NCBI RefSeq assembly: GCF_008312835.1
Contig: NZ_VSKS01000014.1
Span: forward strand, 124,001 to 188,000
From: Streptomyces marokkonensis
GTDB taxonomy: Bacteria; Actinomycetota; Actinomycetes; Streptomycetales; Streptomycetaceae
Direction of reading: 5' to 3'
DNA: 64,000 nt
The notes under the pieces were generated by a model. It was given only the letters and a program-made list of their open reading frames with translations, had not been told where the DNA came from and ran no database searches. Shown in pieces: positions 50,634-59,291 of the stretch. A program made the position numbers and the translations under genes. Numbering within the stretch: position 1 is the first letter of the stretch; each line of letters starts with the position of its first letter.

Positions 50634-51503
50634 CTACGGCGCGTGTGCCCGGTCGGGGGCGGCGGAGGGGTTGCGCACCGCCTCCGGTTCGCTCTCCCCG
50701 GCGTCCGTCTCCCCGGCCGCCGCCCGCGCCCGCTCCCGGGCCTCCCGGCGGACCAGGACCACCCAGCCGACCGGCACGGCCGCCGCGAACAGCCACCACT
50801 GGACGGCGTACGCGTAGTTCAGCGCCGCGTTCTCCTTGCCCGGGTCACCCAGCCGCTCGGGGGTGCCGCCCCGGGGCTCGGGCGCCGTCTGCGCCACATA
50901 GCCGCCGAGCACCCGGGCACCGAGGCGCTGCGCCTCCCGCTCGCTGTTGATCAGCATGATCTGACGCTCGGGCAGGCCCTCGAGGTTCTTGATGCCGCTC
51001 GCCTCGGTCGTCTCGTCGGGCATGAGCCGGCCCTTGATCGTGATCTCGCCGCGCGGCGGTGCGGGGACCTCGGGGAACGCGGTCTGGCTCGGCCCGTCCG
51101 CGGGGATCCAGCCGCGGTTGACGAGCAGCACCCTGCCGTCGTCCAGGACGAAGGGGGTGAGGACGTGGAAGCCGACCTTGTCGTCGGCGTTGGTGCGGCG
51201 GCGGACGACGACCTCGTCGTCCGTGTCGAAGCGGCCCTCGGCGGTCACGGTGCGGTACCGCTCGGCGCGGGTCACGGCGTCTCCCGGCGCGGCCAGCCGC
51301 TCCACCGGCACCGGATCGGCGGCCAGCGCGTCGGCCACGAGCTGGTTCCGGGCGGAGCGTTCCCCGTAGCGGTCCATCTGCCAGGTGCCCAGCCAGATCA
51401 TCGTGGGGACGAGGATCAGGGCCACCAGTGTGATGATCACCCATTGGCGGGACAACAGAAAGCGGTGCACCCCACGACCGTACAACTCGGTCGCGGGGTG
51501 CAT
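50634..51503 (-). CDS. SURF1 family cytochrome oxidase biogenesis protein
   Basis: A 289-residue SURF1-like protein, helping cytochrome c oxidase assembly. It has two membrane helices: FLLSRQWVIITLVALILVPTMIWLG at the N-terminus and WWLFAAAVPVGWVVLV near the C-terminus. The periplasmic domain has YRTVTAEGRFDTDDEVVV, LLVNRGWIPAD and ALNYAYAVQWWLF, all typical. A ~35-residue charged tail follows. The ATG at 51503 has AAGGA 13 bases upstream; a GTG at 51470 is an alternative. Confidence 0.92.
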   Translation of the reverse strand: MHPATELYGRGVHRFLLSRQWVIITLVALILVPTMIWLGTWQMDRYGERSARNQLVADALAADPVPVERLAAPGDAVTRAERYRTVTAEGRFDTDDEVVVRRRTNADDKVGFHVLTPFVLDDGRVLLVNRGWIPADGPSQTAFPEVPAPPRGEITIKGRLMPDETTEASGIKNLEGLPERQIMLINSEREAQRLGARVLGGYVAQTAPEPRGGTPERLGDPGKENAALNYAYAVQWWLFAAAVPVGWVVLVRREARERARAAAGETDAGESEPEAVRNPSAAPDRAHAP

Positions 51504-51521
51504 TCAGGCGGGTACGTCCTT

Positions 51522-51755
51522 TCAGACCCGGTCGATGATCCCCGCCTTTCCCTCCGCGCGGGCGCAGTGGGCGCCGCAGTACCAGTGGCCGTCGGCCTCG
51601 ACGCCCTGGCCGATGATCTGCACCCGGCAGTGCTCGCAGATCGGGGCCATGCGGTGGATCGCACAGGAGAAGCAGTCGAAGACGTGCACCGCGCCCTGCG
51701 CGTGCACCTCGAAGGTCATTCCGTAGCTGTTGCCGCAGACTTCGCATGTCGCCAT
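51522..51755 (-). CDS. Small cysteine-rich zinc-binding protein
   Basis: A 77-residue protein with CEVCGNSYG, FDCFSCAIHRMAPICEHC and HWYCGAHCARAEG: four Cys-pair motifs plus His, a treble-clef/zinc ribbon-like pattern. Actinomycetes have a conserved protein of this type of unknown role. The ATG at 51755 puts CEVC at the N-terminus; the upstream in-frame extension has no matching character. It lies just before SURF1 in the same direction. Confidence 0.82.
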   Translation of the reverse strand: MATCEVCGNSYGMTFEVHAQGAVHVFDCFSCAIHRMAPICEHCRVQIIGQGVEADGHWYCGAHCARAEGKAGIIDRV

Positions 51756-51846
51756 GCGCCACAGGGTGAGCCGTCGGCCCGGCGCGGGCGAGCGGGCGGC
51801 GGGCGAGTCGCCCGCCAATCACCCGTCCGTACGGTCGGTGTCCCGC

Positions 51847-52830
51847 TCAGCCCTCCGACGCGGGTTCGACATCCCCCAGCAACTGGCCGAACGCCGCCTC
51901 GTCGACGACCGGCGTGCCGTACTGCCGGGCCTTGACCACCTTCGACGTGCCCGAGTCCGGGTCGTTGGTGACGAGGAGGCTCGTGAGCCGGGACAGGCTG
52001 CCGGCGACATGCAGCCCGGCCTCGGTCGCGCGGTCCTCCAGCAGGTCCCGCTCGACGGAGGTGTCCCCGGAGAACGCCACACGCATGCCCTGTTTGAGTC
52101 GCTTGCCCGGTTCGTACCGTCCGGGGTTGGGGTAGGGGCACGCGGGCCGCTTGCGGGAGGGGCGCCAACTGGCCGGCCGGTAACCCCCGGGGCCCGCCTG
52201 GTGCCCGATGCGGGGCCGGTCCGTCCACTCGGTCAGCGGCCGGCACTCGTGCAGGGGCAGCCGCACGCCGCCCGCCGCCGCGGCCCGCAGGCTGGGCCGG
52301 AACGCCTCCGCCAGCACGCGCGCGTCGTCCAGCGCGTGGTGCGCCCGCTGCTGCACGACACCGAAGTGCGCGGCGAGCGACTCCAGCTTGTGGTTGGGCA
52401 GCGGAAGCCCCAGCTCCTTGGAGAGGGCGATGGTGCACAGCCGCTGCTTCACCGGTGCCTCGCCGCGCGCGCGGGCGTACTCCCGGGCGATCATCTGCCA
52501 GTCGAAGACGGCGTTGTGGGCGACGAGCACCCGGCCCTCCAGTCGGGTCGCGAACTCCGCGGCGACGTCCCGGAAGAGGGGTGCCCCTTCGAGCACGTCG
52601 CTCGTCAGGCCGTGGATCCACACCGGGCCCGGGTCCCGCTCCGGGTTGACCACCGTGTACCAGTGGTCCTCGACCTCGCCGCGCGCGTCCAGCCGGTAGA
52701 CGGCCGCGGAGATGATGCGGTCGTCCCGGGCCAGCCCCGTGGTCTCCACGTCGACGACCGCGTATCCCCGGGGATACGCGGCCGGCCACGCGGTGGGGGA
52801 GGAGGCTGCGGCGGTGAGGTCTTCGAGCAT
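51847..52830 (-). CDS. DEDDh exonuclease with C-terminal BRCT domain (DnaQ-like)
   Basis: A 327-residue protein. The exonuclease domain has AVVDVETTGLARDDRI (Exo I), VAHNAVFDWQMI (Exo II) and HHALDDARVLAEAF (Exo III), giving the DEDDh set. After a ~60-residue basic/aromatic linker the C-terminal ~85 residues (KQGMRVAFSGDTSVERD and LTSLLVTNDPDSGTSK) form a BRCT module. It resembles the epsilon-like proofreading or repair nucleases of actinomycetes rather than the replicative subunit. Confidence 0.9.
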   Translation of the reverse strand: MLEDLTAAASSPTAWPAAYPRGYAVVDVETTGLARDDRIISAAVYRLDARGEVEDHWYTVVNPERDPGPVWIHGLTSDVLEGAPLFRDVAAEFATRLEGRVLVAHNAVFDWQMIAREYARARGEAPVKQRLCTIALSKELGLPLPNHKLESLAAHFGVVQQRAHHALDDARVLAEAFRPSLRAAAAGGVRLPLHECRPLTEWTDRPRIGHQAGPGGYRPASWRPSRKRPACPYPNPGRYEPGKRLKQGMRVAFSGDTSVERDLLEDRATEAGLHVAGSLSRLTSLLVTNDPDSGTSKVVKARQYGTPVVDEAAFGQLLGDVEPASEG

Positions 52831-52949
52831 GGTTCACGAGGATACGGGCCGCGACTGACACTCCTGTCCGTCAGGTGCCCCGCGCGGGGCGCCCGTTCGG
52901 ATTCCGGACATGTCCGGACGGGACCCCGAAGCCGGTCACCGGCGCCCGG

Positions 52950-53957
52950 TCACCAGCGGATCGGCACCGGAAGCGCCGTCAGCAGTCCCGACACGGCGAC
53001 CACCAGGGCGAGTACGTACACCTCCGCCCGCGCGGGCGAACTCGCGCTCAGCGGGTCGGCCGCGCGGGCCAGCCGGATCCGGGCCCACAGGGCGAGCGCG
53101 GCGACACCGGCCATCAGGATCACCTTGGCGAGCAGGACACGCCCGTACGCCGTGTCCGTCAGCTGCTCCAGGACCGTCTCCGGCGGCATCCGGCGCAGCG
53201 AACTGCTCACCCCCGTCGCGGTGATGGCGGCGAGCAGCACGGCCGCCACGCGCGCGTAGCGCCCCAGCAGCGCGGCGCCCGCCTCCCCCTTCTGCCACAG
53301 CCTCAGCGTGCGCAGCGCGTACAGCAGACCGCCCACCCAGAGCGACGCGCAGGTCAGGTGCACCAGCGTCAGCCCGGAGCCGGTCATCGGGCCGTACTCG
53401 GTCGTCGGATGGGCACGCAGCGCCTCCGCGACGACGATCGCGGCCAGGGGCCACACCTGTGTGCCGGGACGCCCGGACGCGGCGCACAGGGCCGCCGCGA
53501 GGAAGCCGTTGACCTCCAGGAGGGCGAGCTTGCCGTCCCGGGAGTCGTAGAGGCCGCCGACGTCGATGTCGGCGAGGCCGTCGGGCACCAGGTTGCCGGT
53601 GGCCACGACGGAGGCGAGTCCCAGGGCGGCCACGAAGCCGGCGGAGTTCGCGGCCGTGGACCAACTGCGGGGCAGCGCGGCCGGAGCGCCGGGCACGGAG
53701 CGGACCAGCCGCCGTACGAACAGCTCGCCGACGGGGACGGACAGCGCCGCGAACAGCACCGTGCGCAGCAGGGCTATGCCCCCGGTGCCGGGCGCGTCGG
53801 CCTCCCCGGTGCCGTGCAGTGCGGGGGACGGGCCGAGGAGCGGTATCAGCGCGCCCAGCGCGACCAGCACGAGCACGGCAACGGCCCGCCCGGTGCCGGG
53901 ACGCCGGGCGCCCCTGTGCGCACCGGTCGCCCCGGACCTCGGTTTCGTCAGAGTCAC
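52950..53957 (-). CDS. copD: CopD-type copper resistance/transport membrane protein
   Basis: A 335-residue integral membrane protein with about eight helices. The CopD core is LTLVHLTCASLWVGGLLYAL (conserved His), TATGVSSSLRRMPPETVLEQL and YGRVLLAKVILMAGVAALALWARIRLA. CopD proteins help copper import across the membrane, usually with CopC; no CopC domain or gene is seen next to it. GTG at 53957 without clear ribosome site; a palindrome lies immediately upstream. Confidence 0.82.
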   Translation of the reverse strand: MTLTKPRSGATGAHRGARRPGTGRAVAVLVLVALGALIPLLGPSPALHGTGEADAPGTGGIALLRTVLFAALSVPVGELFVRRLVRSVPGAPAALPRSWSTAANSAGFVAALGLASVVATGNLVPDGLADIDVGGLYDSRDGKLALLEVNGFLAAALCAASGRPGTQVWPLAAIVVAEALRAHPTTEYGPMTGSGLTLVHLTCASLWVGGLLYALRTLRLWQKGEAGAALLGRYARVAAVLLAAITATGVSSSLRRMPPETVLEQLTDTAYGRVLLAKVILMAGVAALALWARIRLARAADPLSASSPARAEVYVLALVVAVSGLLTALPVPIRW

Positions 53958-53962
53958 CCCAG

Positions 53963-53977
53963 GATCTTCACAAGATC
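53963..53977. promoter_or_regulatory. Palindrome GATCTT-CAC-AAGATC before copD
   Basis: Perfect 6-bp arms with a 3-base spacer, six bases upstream of the copD GTG. It differs from the CsoR box known to me. Possible operator; low certainty. Confidence 0.35.
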
Positions 53978-54043
53978 TGACAGTTCGGGGCAAGTGTGGG
54001 CCCCCATGGGACCCTTGCGCTCCCGTTTCGCCGCGCCGGTTCG

Positions 54044-55420
54044 TCAGCGCCACCGTGCCGTATCCGTGCCCCAACCCCCCGGCGGCCGCGCCCAGTCGCG
54101 CGGACCGTCGGCGAACGTCACCGGCGAAAGGGCGTAACGCAGCCTGCCCAGCGGGCCGTCCGCCTCCGCGAGCCACGGCCCGGGGTCCAGGTCGTCACCG
54201 GCCCTCCGCCCACCCGCGGCGCCCTCGCGCCCCGCCTCCTCCAGCAGCCACCCCGCCGTGCGCGCCAGCGCCACCCGGACGAGCCTGCTCCCGCCCTCGT
54301 CCGTCTGTTCGGTCAGCGCCCGCAGCACACCGGCCGCCAGCAGATAGCCCGTACCGTGGTCGAGCGCCTGCGCCGGCAGCGCGCCCGGCCGCCCCTGCGC
54401 CCCCTCGAACACGGCGATGCCCGTGGCCACCTGAACCAGGCTGTCGAATCCGCGCCGGCCGCCCCAGGGCCCGTACGCCCCCCACGCCGACAGCTCGGCC
54501 ACCACCACTCCGGGCCGCCGCGCGGCCAGCGCCCCGGGGGTCAGCCCGAAGCGGTCCAGGGCGCCCGGACGGTACCCGGTGACCACCACGTCCGCCGACC
54601 CGAGCAACTCCTCCAGGGTCTCCCGGTCCGCGCCCAGGTCCAGCAGCGCCGACCGCTTCCCGAAGCCCGTGTCGGCGTGCTGGTCGGGGATTTCGGGCAG
54701 CCCGGGGGAGTCCACGCGCAGGACGTCGGCGCCCAGCAGCGCGAGCGTGCGGGTGGCGACCGGTCCCGCGATGACCCGGGTGAGGTCCAGCACCCGCAGC
54801 CCGGCCGCGGGCAGCAGGGGATCCCGGCCCACCCGGGTGAGCACCCGCGCGGGCGCCGAGTCCAGCCGCGCGCGCTCCACCAGAGGGCGGCCCCGCACCG
54901 CCGCCCCCTGGCCGTGCGCCGCCCACTCCCCGGGCGTACGCAGGGCGACGGCGAGGCCTCCCGCAGCGGACACCGTCTCCTCGATCTCGGCCGCGGAGCG
55001 TTCCGCGAGCGCCGCCGCCACCGCGTCCGGGTCCTCCGCCACGCCCAGCGCGGCGAGCAGCCGGGCCCGGTGGTGCGGATAGTTGGCGTGCGTGCGCACC
55101 CACCCGTCGGCCGTGCGCCAGAACCGCGACAGCGGGGCGAAGGTCTCCGGAGTCCGCCCGTCGATCCGCAGGTGCCGCTCGCTGGTGAACGCCGTGGCCA
55201 CCGCCCCGTCGTCCACGCGCACCGCCGGCACCCCGCCGCCGTCCGTCCGCCGGGCTCCCAGCTCGGCGGCGGCCAGCGCGCACGCGCCCGCACAGGCGCG
55301 CGCCGCCTCCCGTACCGGGAGCCGGGCACCCAGCACACCGGGCCGTTCCACGGCCGTCAGGCGTTGGAGGAGCGCGGGATCGCCGCCCAGGGCGGACCAG
55401 ACGGACGCGGTATCGGTCAT
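54044..55420 (-). CDS. CaiB/BaiF family CoA transferase
   Basis: A 458-residue class III CoA-transferase-like protein. The C-terminal core has LRVLDLTRVIAGPVATRTLALLGADVLRVD (CoA binding), TGFGKRSALLDLGAD, VVVTGYRPGALDRFGL and ALDHGTGYLLAAGVL. The N-terminal ~200 residues form a second, degenerate copy, so it is a pseudo-dimer within one chain. The ATG at 55420 is used; upstream in-frame codons are possible. Substrate unknown. Confidence 0.87.
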   Translation of the reverse strand: MTDTASVWSALGGDPALLQRLTAVERPGVLGARLPVREAARACAGACALAAAELGARRTDGGGVPAVRVDDGAVATAFTSERHLRIDGRTPETFAPLSRFWRTADGWVRTHANYPHHRARLLAALGVAEDPDAVAAALAERSAAEIEETVSAAGGLAVALRTPGEWAAHGQGAAVRGRPLVERARLDSAPARVLTRVGRDPLLPAAGLRVLDLTRVIAGPVATRTLALLGADVLRVDSPGLPEIPDQHADTGFGKRSALLDLGADRETLEELLGSADVVVTGYRPGALDRFGLTPGALAARRPGVVVAELSAWGAYGPWGGRRGFDSLVQVATGIAVFEGAQGRPGALPAQALDHGTGYLLAAGVLRALTEQTDEGGSRLVRVALARTAGWLLEEAGREGAAGGRRAGDDLDPGPWLAEADGPLGRLRYALSPVTFADGPRDWARPPGGWGTDTARWR

Positions 55421-55473
55421 GATCACACTATGCGGCACCGGTTCGATCTCCCTCATGTCCGGGGCGGACCCCG

Positions 55474-55516
55474 GACAGCGGAAAGGGCCGGGCGCATCCG
55501 CCCGGCCCTCGCTGTC
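55474..55516. terminator. Long hairpin terminator after the first subtilase gene
   Basis: Arms AGGGCCGGGCG / CGCCCGGCCCT (11 bp, CATC loop), extended across a GAA bulge by GACAGCG / CGCTGTC, total 18 bp. It is 23 bases past the protease stop and upstream of the CoA transferase gene, so it separates the two transcripts. Confidence 0.85.
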
Positions 55517-55539
55517 ACGACTGACGTGACGTCACCGCG

Positions 55540-57078
55540 TCACCGCGTCACCGCGTCCAGCGCGTCCGCGGTGCCCCAGCCGTAGAAGCCGTTGCGGTTC
55601 TTCGGGCCCTCGCACACCGCGTCGACCTTTCCGTCGCCGTCGATGTCGTACGGGTCCGTGCACGCGGTCGCGTCGGCCTGCGCGTACAGCAGCGCCTTCA
55701 CCAGCGCCGGCGGCGCGTACGGGTGCGTCGACTTGATCAGCGCGGCGACACCCGCGACGTGCGGGGACGCCATCGACGTACCCGCCATGTAGCCCCACTT
55801 GCCACCGGGCAGCGTGCCCAGGATCAGTCCGCTCGTGGCGGGCGGGGCCGGAGTCTGGTACTTCGTCGAGTCGCCGCCGGGCGCGGCGATGTCGACGACA
55901 CCCCGGCCGTAGTTGGAGAAGGACGACTTCAGACCCTTGGCGCCGGTCGCCGCGACCGTCACCACGCCCGGCAGCTGCGTCGGGATGTCGAGGCACTCGG
56001 ACGGGTCGATCACCCGGTCCGAGGGCGTGCCGTCGTTCGGGGAGACCGGGTCGGTGATCTCGTCGGCCGCGAGGTCGTAGTTCTCGTTGCCGGCCGCGGC
56101 CACATTGACCGCGCCCTTGCGCTCCGCGTACCGCGAGGCCCGGGTGACGGCCTCGAGGAGCGCCTTCTGGTCCGGGTCGTTCTTGCAGTTGAAGTACCAC
56201 GGGTCGGTGTAATAGCTGTTGTTGGTGACCTCGACCCCGTGCTCGGCCGCCCACATGAAGCCGCACACCACGGCCTCGGTGTAGAAGTAGCCGTCCGGGT
56301 TGGACACCTTGATGCCCGAGACCTTCACGCCGGGCGCGACACCGGTCATGCCGACGCCGTTCTTGGCGGCGGCGATCTCACCCGCGACGTGCGTGCCGTG
56401 CGGGCTCTCCTCCGCGCTCGGCCGCCAGGCGCCCTCGCTCGTGTCCGGCTTGCCCGCCACGCAGTTGACCGAGGCGTCCCGGTCGAAGTTGGGTGCGATG
56501 TCCGGGTGGGTGTCGTCGACGCCGGTGTCGATGACGGCGACGGTGACCTTCGAACTGCCCAGCGACTTCTCGTGCGCCTGGTCCGCCTTGATGGCGGGCA
56601 GGTCCCACTGGAGTCCCTGGAGCGGGTCCTGGCCCTCGGCGGCCTCGGCCTTCGCCTCGGCGACCTCGGAGGCGCTGAGCACCTTCGGGGTGCCCATGTC
56701 CGTGGTGGCCGCCGACGGCAGCGGCGCGTGGCGGGTGGCACCGGCCGACTGCACGCCGCGCGCCTCGCGGACGGTCTTCGCGAAGTCGGGGTTCGAGGAG
56801 TGGACGACGATGACGCCGATCTTGTCGTACGACGTCACGATCGTGCCGCCAGCCTCGGCGATCGCCTTCTTCACGTGCGCCGGCGCGCCGTGCCCGCCCC
56901 GGACGTTGACCACGTAGCTGAGCGGGGTCCCGTCGGCGTCGGCCGCGGCCGCGGCCGGCCGGCCGTCGGCCGGGGCCGCGGTGGCCGCGGTGTTCGGCAG
57001 GAACGCGAGTGCGGTCGCCATGGCCATCCCGGCCGGGATGACGAGCGCACGGCGGTGGCGCGGGTGAGGCGCTGTCAT
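55540..57078 (-). CDS. Secreted S8 family serine protease (subtilisin-like), copy 1
   Basis: A 512-residue exported subtilase. The signal peptide (ALVIPAGMAMATALAFLPNTAATAA) is followed by an inhibitor-like propeptide (LSYVVNVRGGHGAPAHVKKAI). Catalytic residues are the Asp in VAVIDTGVDDTHPD, the His in SPHGTHVAGEIAAA and the Ser in MAGTSMASPHVAG. A DIDGDGKVD calcium-loop motif is near the C-terminus with two cysteines. It is a paralogue of the next gene. Three 8-bp GTCACCGC units cover the stop codon. The ATG at 57078 gives the complete signal peptide. Confidence 0.93.
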   Translation of the reverse strand: MTAPHPRHRRALVIPAGMAMATALAFLPNTAATAAPADGRPAAAAADADGTPLSYVVNVRGGHGAPAHVKKAIAEAGGTIVTSYDKIGVIVVHSSNPDFAKTVREARGVQSAGATRHAPLPSAATTDMGTPKVLSASEVAEAKAEAAEGQDPLQGLQWDLPAIKADQAHEKSLGSSKVTVAVIDTGVDDTHPDIAPNFDRDASVNCVAGKPDTSEGAWRPSAEESPHGTHVAGEIAAAKNGVGMTGVAPGVKVSGIKVSNPDGYFYTEAVVCGFMWAAEHGVEVTNNSYYTDPWYFNCKNDPDQKALLEAVTRASRYAERKGAVNVAAAGNENYDLAADEITDPVSPNDGTPSDRVIDPSECLDIPTQLPGVVTVAATGAKGLKSSFSNYGRGVVDIAAPGGDSTKYQTPAPPATSGLILGTLPGGKWGYMAGTSMASPHVAGVAALIKSTHPYAPPALVKALLYAQADATACTDPYDIDGDGKVDAVCEGPKNRNGFYGWGTADALDAVTR

Positions 57079-57137
57079 GAAGTCTCCAGTTCGTTCACAG
57101 GTGCGGGCGGACGGGCGGTGAGTGCGGGACCGCGGGC

Positions 57138-58667
57138 TCACTTGACGGCGCGCAGCGCGTCGACGATGCCGAAGCCGTAGAAACCGTTGACCCGGTCGCC
57201 GCCCTCGCACGTCGCGTCCTGCGTGCCGTCACCGTCCTGGTCGTACGACTCCGGGCAGCCCGGGTTGTTCGCCTGCGCCTTGAGCAGCGTCTGCAGCACC
57301 GCAGGGGAGGCCCACGGGTGCTTGGACTTCAGCAGCGCGGCGACACCGGCGGCGTGCGGCGAGGCCATCGAGGTGCCCTGCAGGAAGGCGTATTCGCCGT
57401 TCGGCATGGTGGACAGGATGCGGCCGTCCTTCGACGGCGTGTCCGGCAGCTGGTAGCGGCGGTCGCCGCCCGGCGCCGCGACGTCGACGACGCCCTTGCC
57501 GTACGTGGAGTAGTACGACTTGAGGTTGTGCACGCCCGTCGCGCTGACCGTGACGATGCCCGGCAGCTGGGTCGGCACGTCGAAGCACTCGTGCGGGTCG
57601 ATGGTCCGCGTCACCGGCGTGGAGTCGTCGGGGCTGGAGTCGTCGACGATGGCGTCGGAGTCAAGGTCGTGGTTGGAGTTGCCGGCCGAGGCGAGGTGCA
57701 GGGTGCCCTTGCGCTGCGCGTAGAGCTGGGCCCGGTTGACCGCGTCGACGATCGCCTTCTGGTCCGGGTCGTCCATGCAGTTGTACAGCCACGGGTCCAC
57801 GTAGTAGCTGTTGTTCGTGATCTCCACGCCGTGGTCGGCGGCGAACACGAACGCGCAGACGACGTTCTCCGGGTAGAACAGGCCGTTGTCGGGATCGCTG
57901 ACCTTGATGCCCGAGACCTTCACACCCGGCGCGACACCGGCGACGCCGATGCCGTTGCGGGCCGCGGCGATCTCACCGGCCACATGGGTGCCGTGGTAGT
58001 CGTCGTCCGTGTACGGCCGCCACGCGCCCTCGCTGGTGTCCGCCTTGCCGCCGACGCAGTTGGCCGACTGGGACGCGGAGAAGTTCGGGGCGAGGTCCGG
58101 GTGGGTGTCGTCGACACCGGTGTCGATCACGGCGACGGTCACCTTGCCGCTGCCCGGGTTGATCTTCGCGGCCTTGTCCGCGCCTATGGCCCGCAGGTCC
58201 CACTGGTCGGCCTCGAGCGGCTCGCTGCCGGGGGTCTGCGCGGAGGCGGCCTCGGTCCGCGCGGCCTCGGCGGCCGTCACGTAGTCGGCGGCGCCCTCGT
58301 CCGTCGTCCCGGCACGGGTCAGGGGCGCGGTGCGGGTGGCGCCGGCCGACACGACCCCGCGCGCCTCGCGGATCTCACCGCCGAAGCCGGGGTTCGCCGA
58401 GTGGACGACGATCACACCGATCTTGTCGTACGAGATCACGACGGTACCGCCGGCCGCGGCGATCGCCCGCTTCACCGAGGCGATCGTGCGGCGGTCCACC
58501 TCGGTGTTGACGACGTACGCCAAGGTGGGCGCGTCCGCCGCCTGCTCGGCCGACGCCGTCTGGGGGGCCGCCGTGGCCGCCGCCGGCAGGAAGCCGAGCG
58601 AGGCGGTCAGGGACAGCACGACGGGTACGGCGAGGGCGAGCCGGCGTCTGGAACGCAGATGAGCCAT
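57138..58667 (-). CDS. Secreted S8 family serine protease (subtilisin-like), copy 2
   Basis: A 509-residue exported subtilase, colinear with copy 1 over the whole length. The signal peptide (ALAVPVVLSLTASLGFLPAAATAA) and propeptide precede the triad: Asp in VIDTGVDDTHPD, His in YHGTHVAGEIAAA, Ser in LQGTSMASPHAAG. A DQDGDGTQD loop is at the C-terminus. It is the upstream gene of the tandem pair, 59 bases from copy 1. Likely role: extracellular protein degradation during growth or development. Confidence 0.93.
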   Translation of the reverse strand: MAHLRSRRRLALAVPVVLSLTASLGFLPAAATAAPQTASAEQAADAPTLAYVVNTEVDRRTIASVKRAIAAAGGTVVISYDKIGVIVVHSANPGFGGEIREARGVVSAGATRTAPLTRAGTTDEGAADYVTAAEAARTEAASAQTPGSEPLEADQWDLRAIGADKAAKINPGSGKVTVAVIDTGVDDTHPDLAPNFSASQSANCVGGKADTSEGAWRPYTDDDYHGTHVAGEIAAARNGIGVAGVAPGVKVSGIKVSDPDNGLFYPENVVCAFVFAADHGVEITNNSYYVDPWLYNCMDDPDQKAIVDAVNRAQLYAQRKGTLHLASAGNSNHDLDSDAIVDDSSPDDSTPVTRTIDPHECFDVPTQLPGIVTVSATGVHNLKSYYSTYGKGVVDVAAPGGDRRYQLPDTPSKDGRILSTMPNGEYAFLQGTSMASPHAAGVAALLKSKHPWASPAVLQTLLKAQANNPGCPESYDQDGDGTQDATCEGGDRVNGFYGFGIVDALRAVK

Positions 58668-58934
58668 GGGATCTCCACATCATCCGGAAACGAAACCGGC
58701 CCGAGACACGGGGTGGTGCTCGGGCAGGTACATGACGGGGTGGTGCAGGGTGAAGCTATCCCGCGCGCTCGCTGGCCAGCAATCATTTGCGGCAACGACT
58801 TCGGAAAACGGTCCCGGAAAAGAACCGCCGTCCGTTGAACCGGTCCTCGCGTGGCGCCGTGCCCTTGGACAGGAAGCGCGAGGACACTCGCCTTTCGTCC
58901 CCGCCCGACCCCAACCGCAACGCGAGGAGACTCC

Positions 58935-59291
58935 GTGGCCGCCGAAGCACCGCCCCCCTCGACAGAACAACACAAACTCCCCACGCCCGAGGAGTTCACC
59001 GAGGTGCAGGAGAGCGCTGAGTTCGGTGAACTGCGCCGCTCCTACCGCTCCTTCGCCTTCCCGCTGACCATCGCCTTCATCATCTGGTACCTGCTGTACG
59101 TCCTGCTCTCCAACTACGCGGGCGGCTTCATGGGCACCAAGCTGTTCGGCAACATCAACGTCGCCTTCGTCTTCGGCGTCCTGCAGTTCGTCACCACGTT
59201 CCTCATCGCCTGGTGGTACTCCCGGCACGCCGCCGCCAAGCTCGACCCCAAGGCCGAGGCCATCAAGACCCGTATGGAGGGCGGCGCATGA
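58935..59291 (+). CDS. DUF485 family membrane protein, ActP partner
   Basis: A 118-residue protein of the YjcH/DUF485 family with two membrane helices (FPLTIAFIIWYLLYVLLSNY and INVAFVFGVLQFVTTFLIAWW) after an acidic N-terminus with FGELRRSYRSF. Members are nearly always next to acetate symporter genes. The GTG at 58935 has GAGGAG upstream. Its stop overlaps the actP ATG by four bases. Confidence 0.92.
   Translation: MAAEAPPPSTEQHKLPTPEEFTEVQESAEFGELRRSYRSFAFPLTIAFIIWYLLYVLLSNYAGGFMGTKLFGNINVAFVFGVLQFVTTFLIAWWYSRHAAAKLDPKAEAIKTRMEGGA

Noticed and set aside
55531-55554. Three GTCACCGC units as a regulatory repeat
   Set aside because: They lie over the stop codon of the subtilase gene and look like local slippage; no regulatory context.
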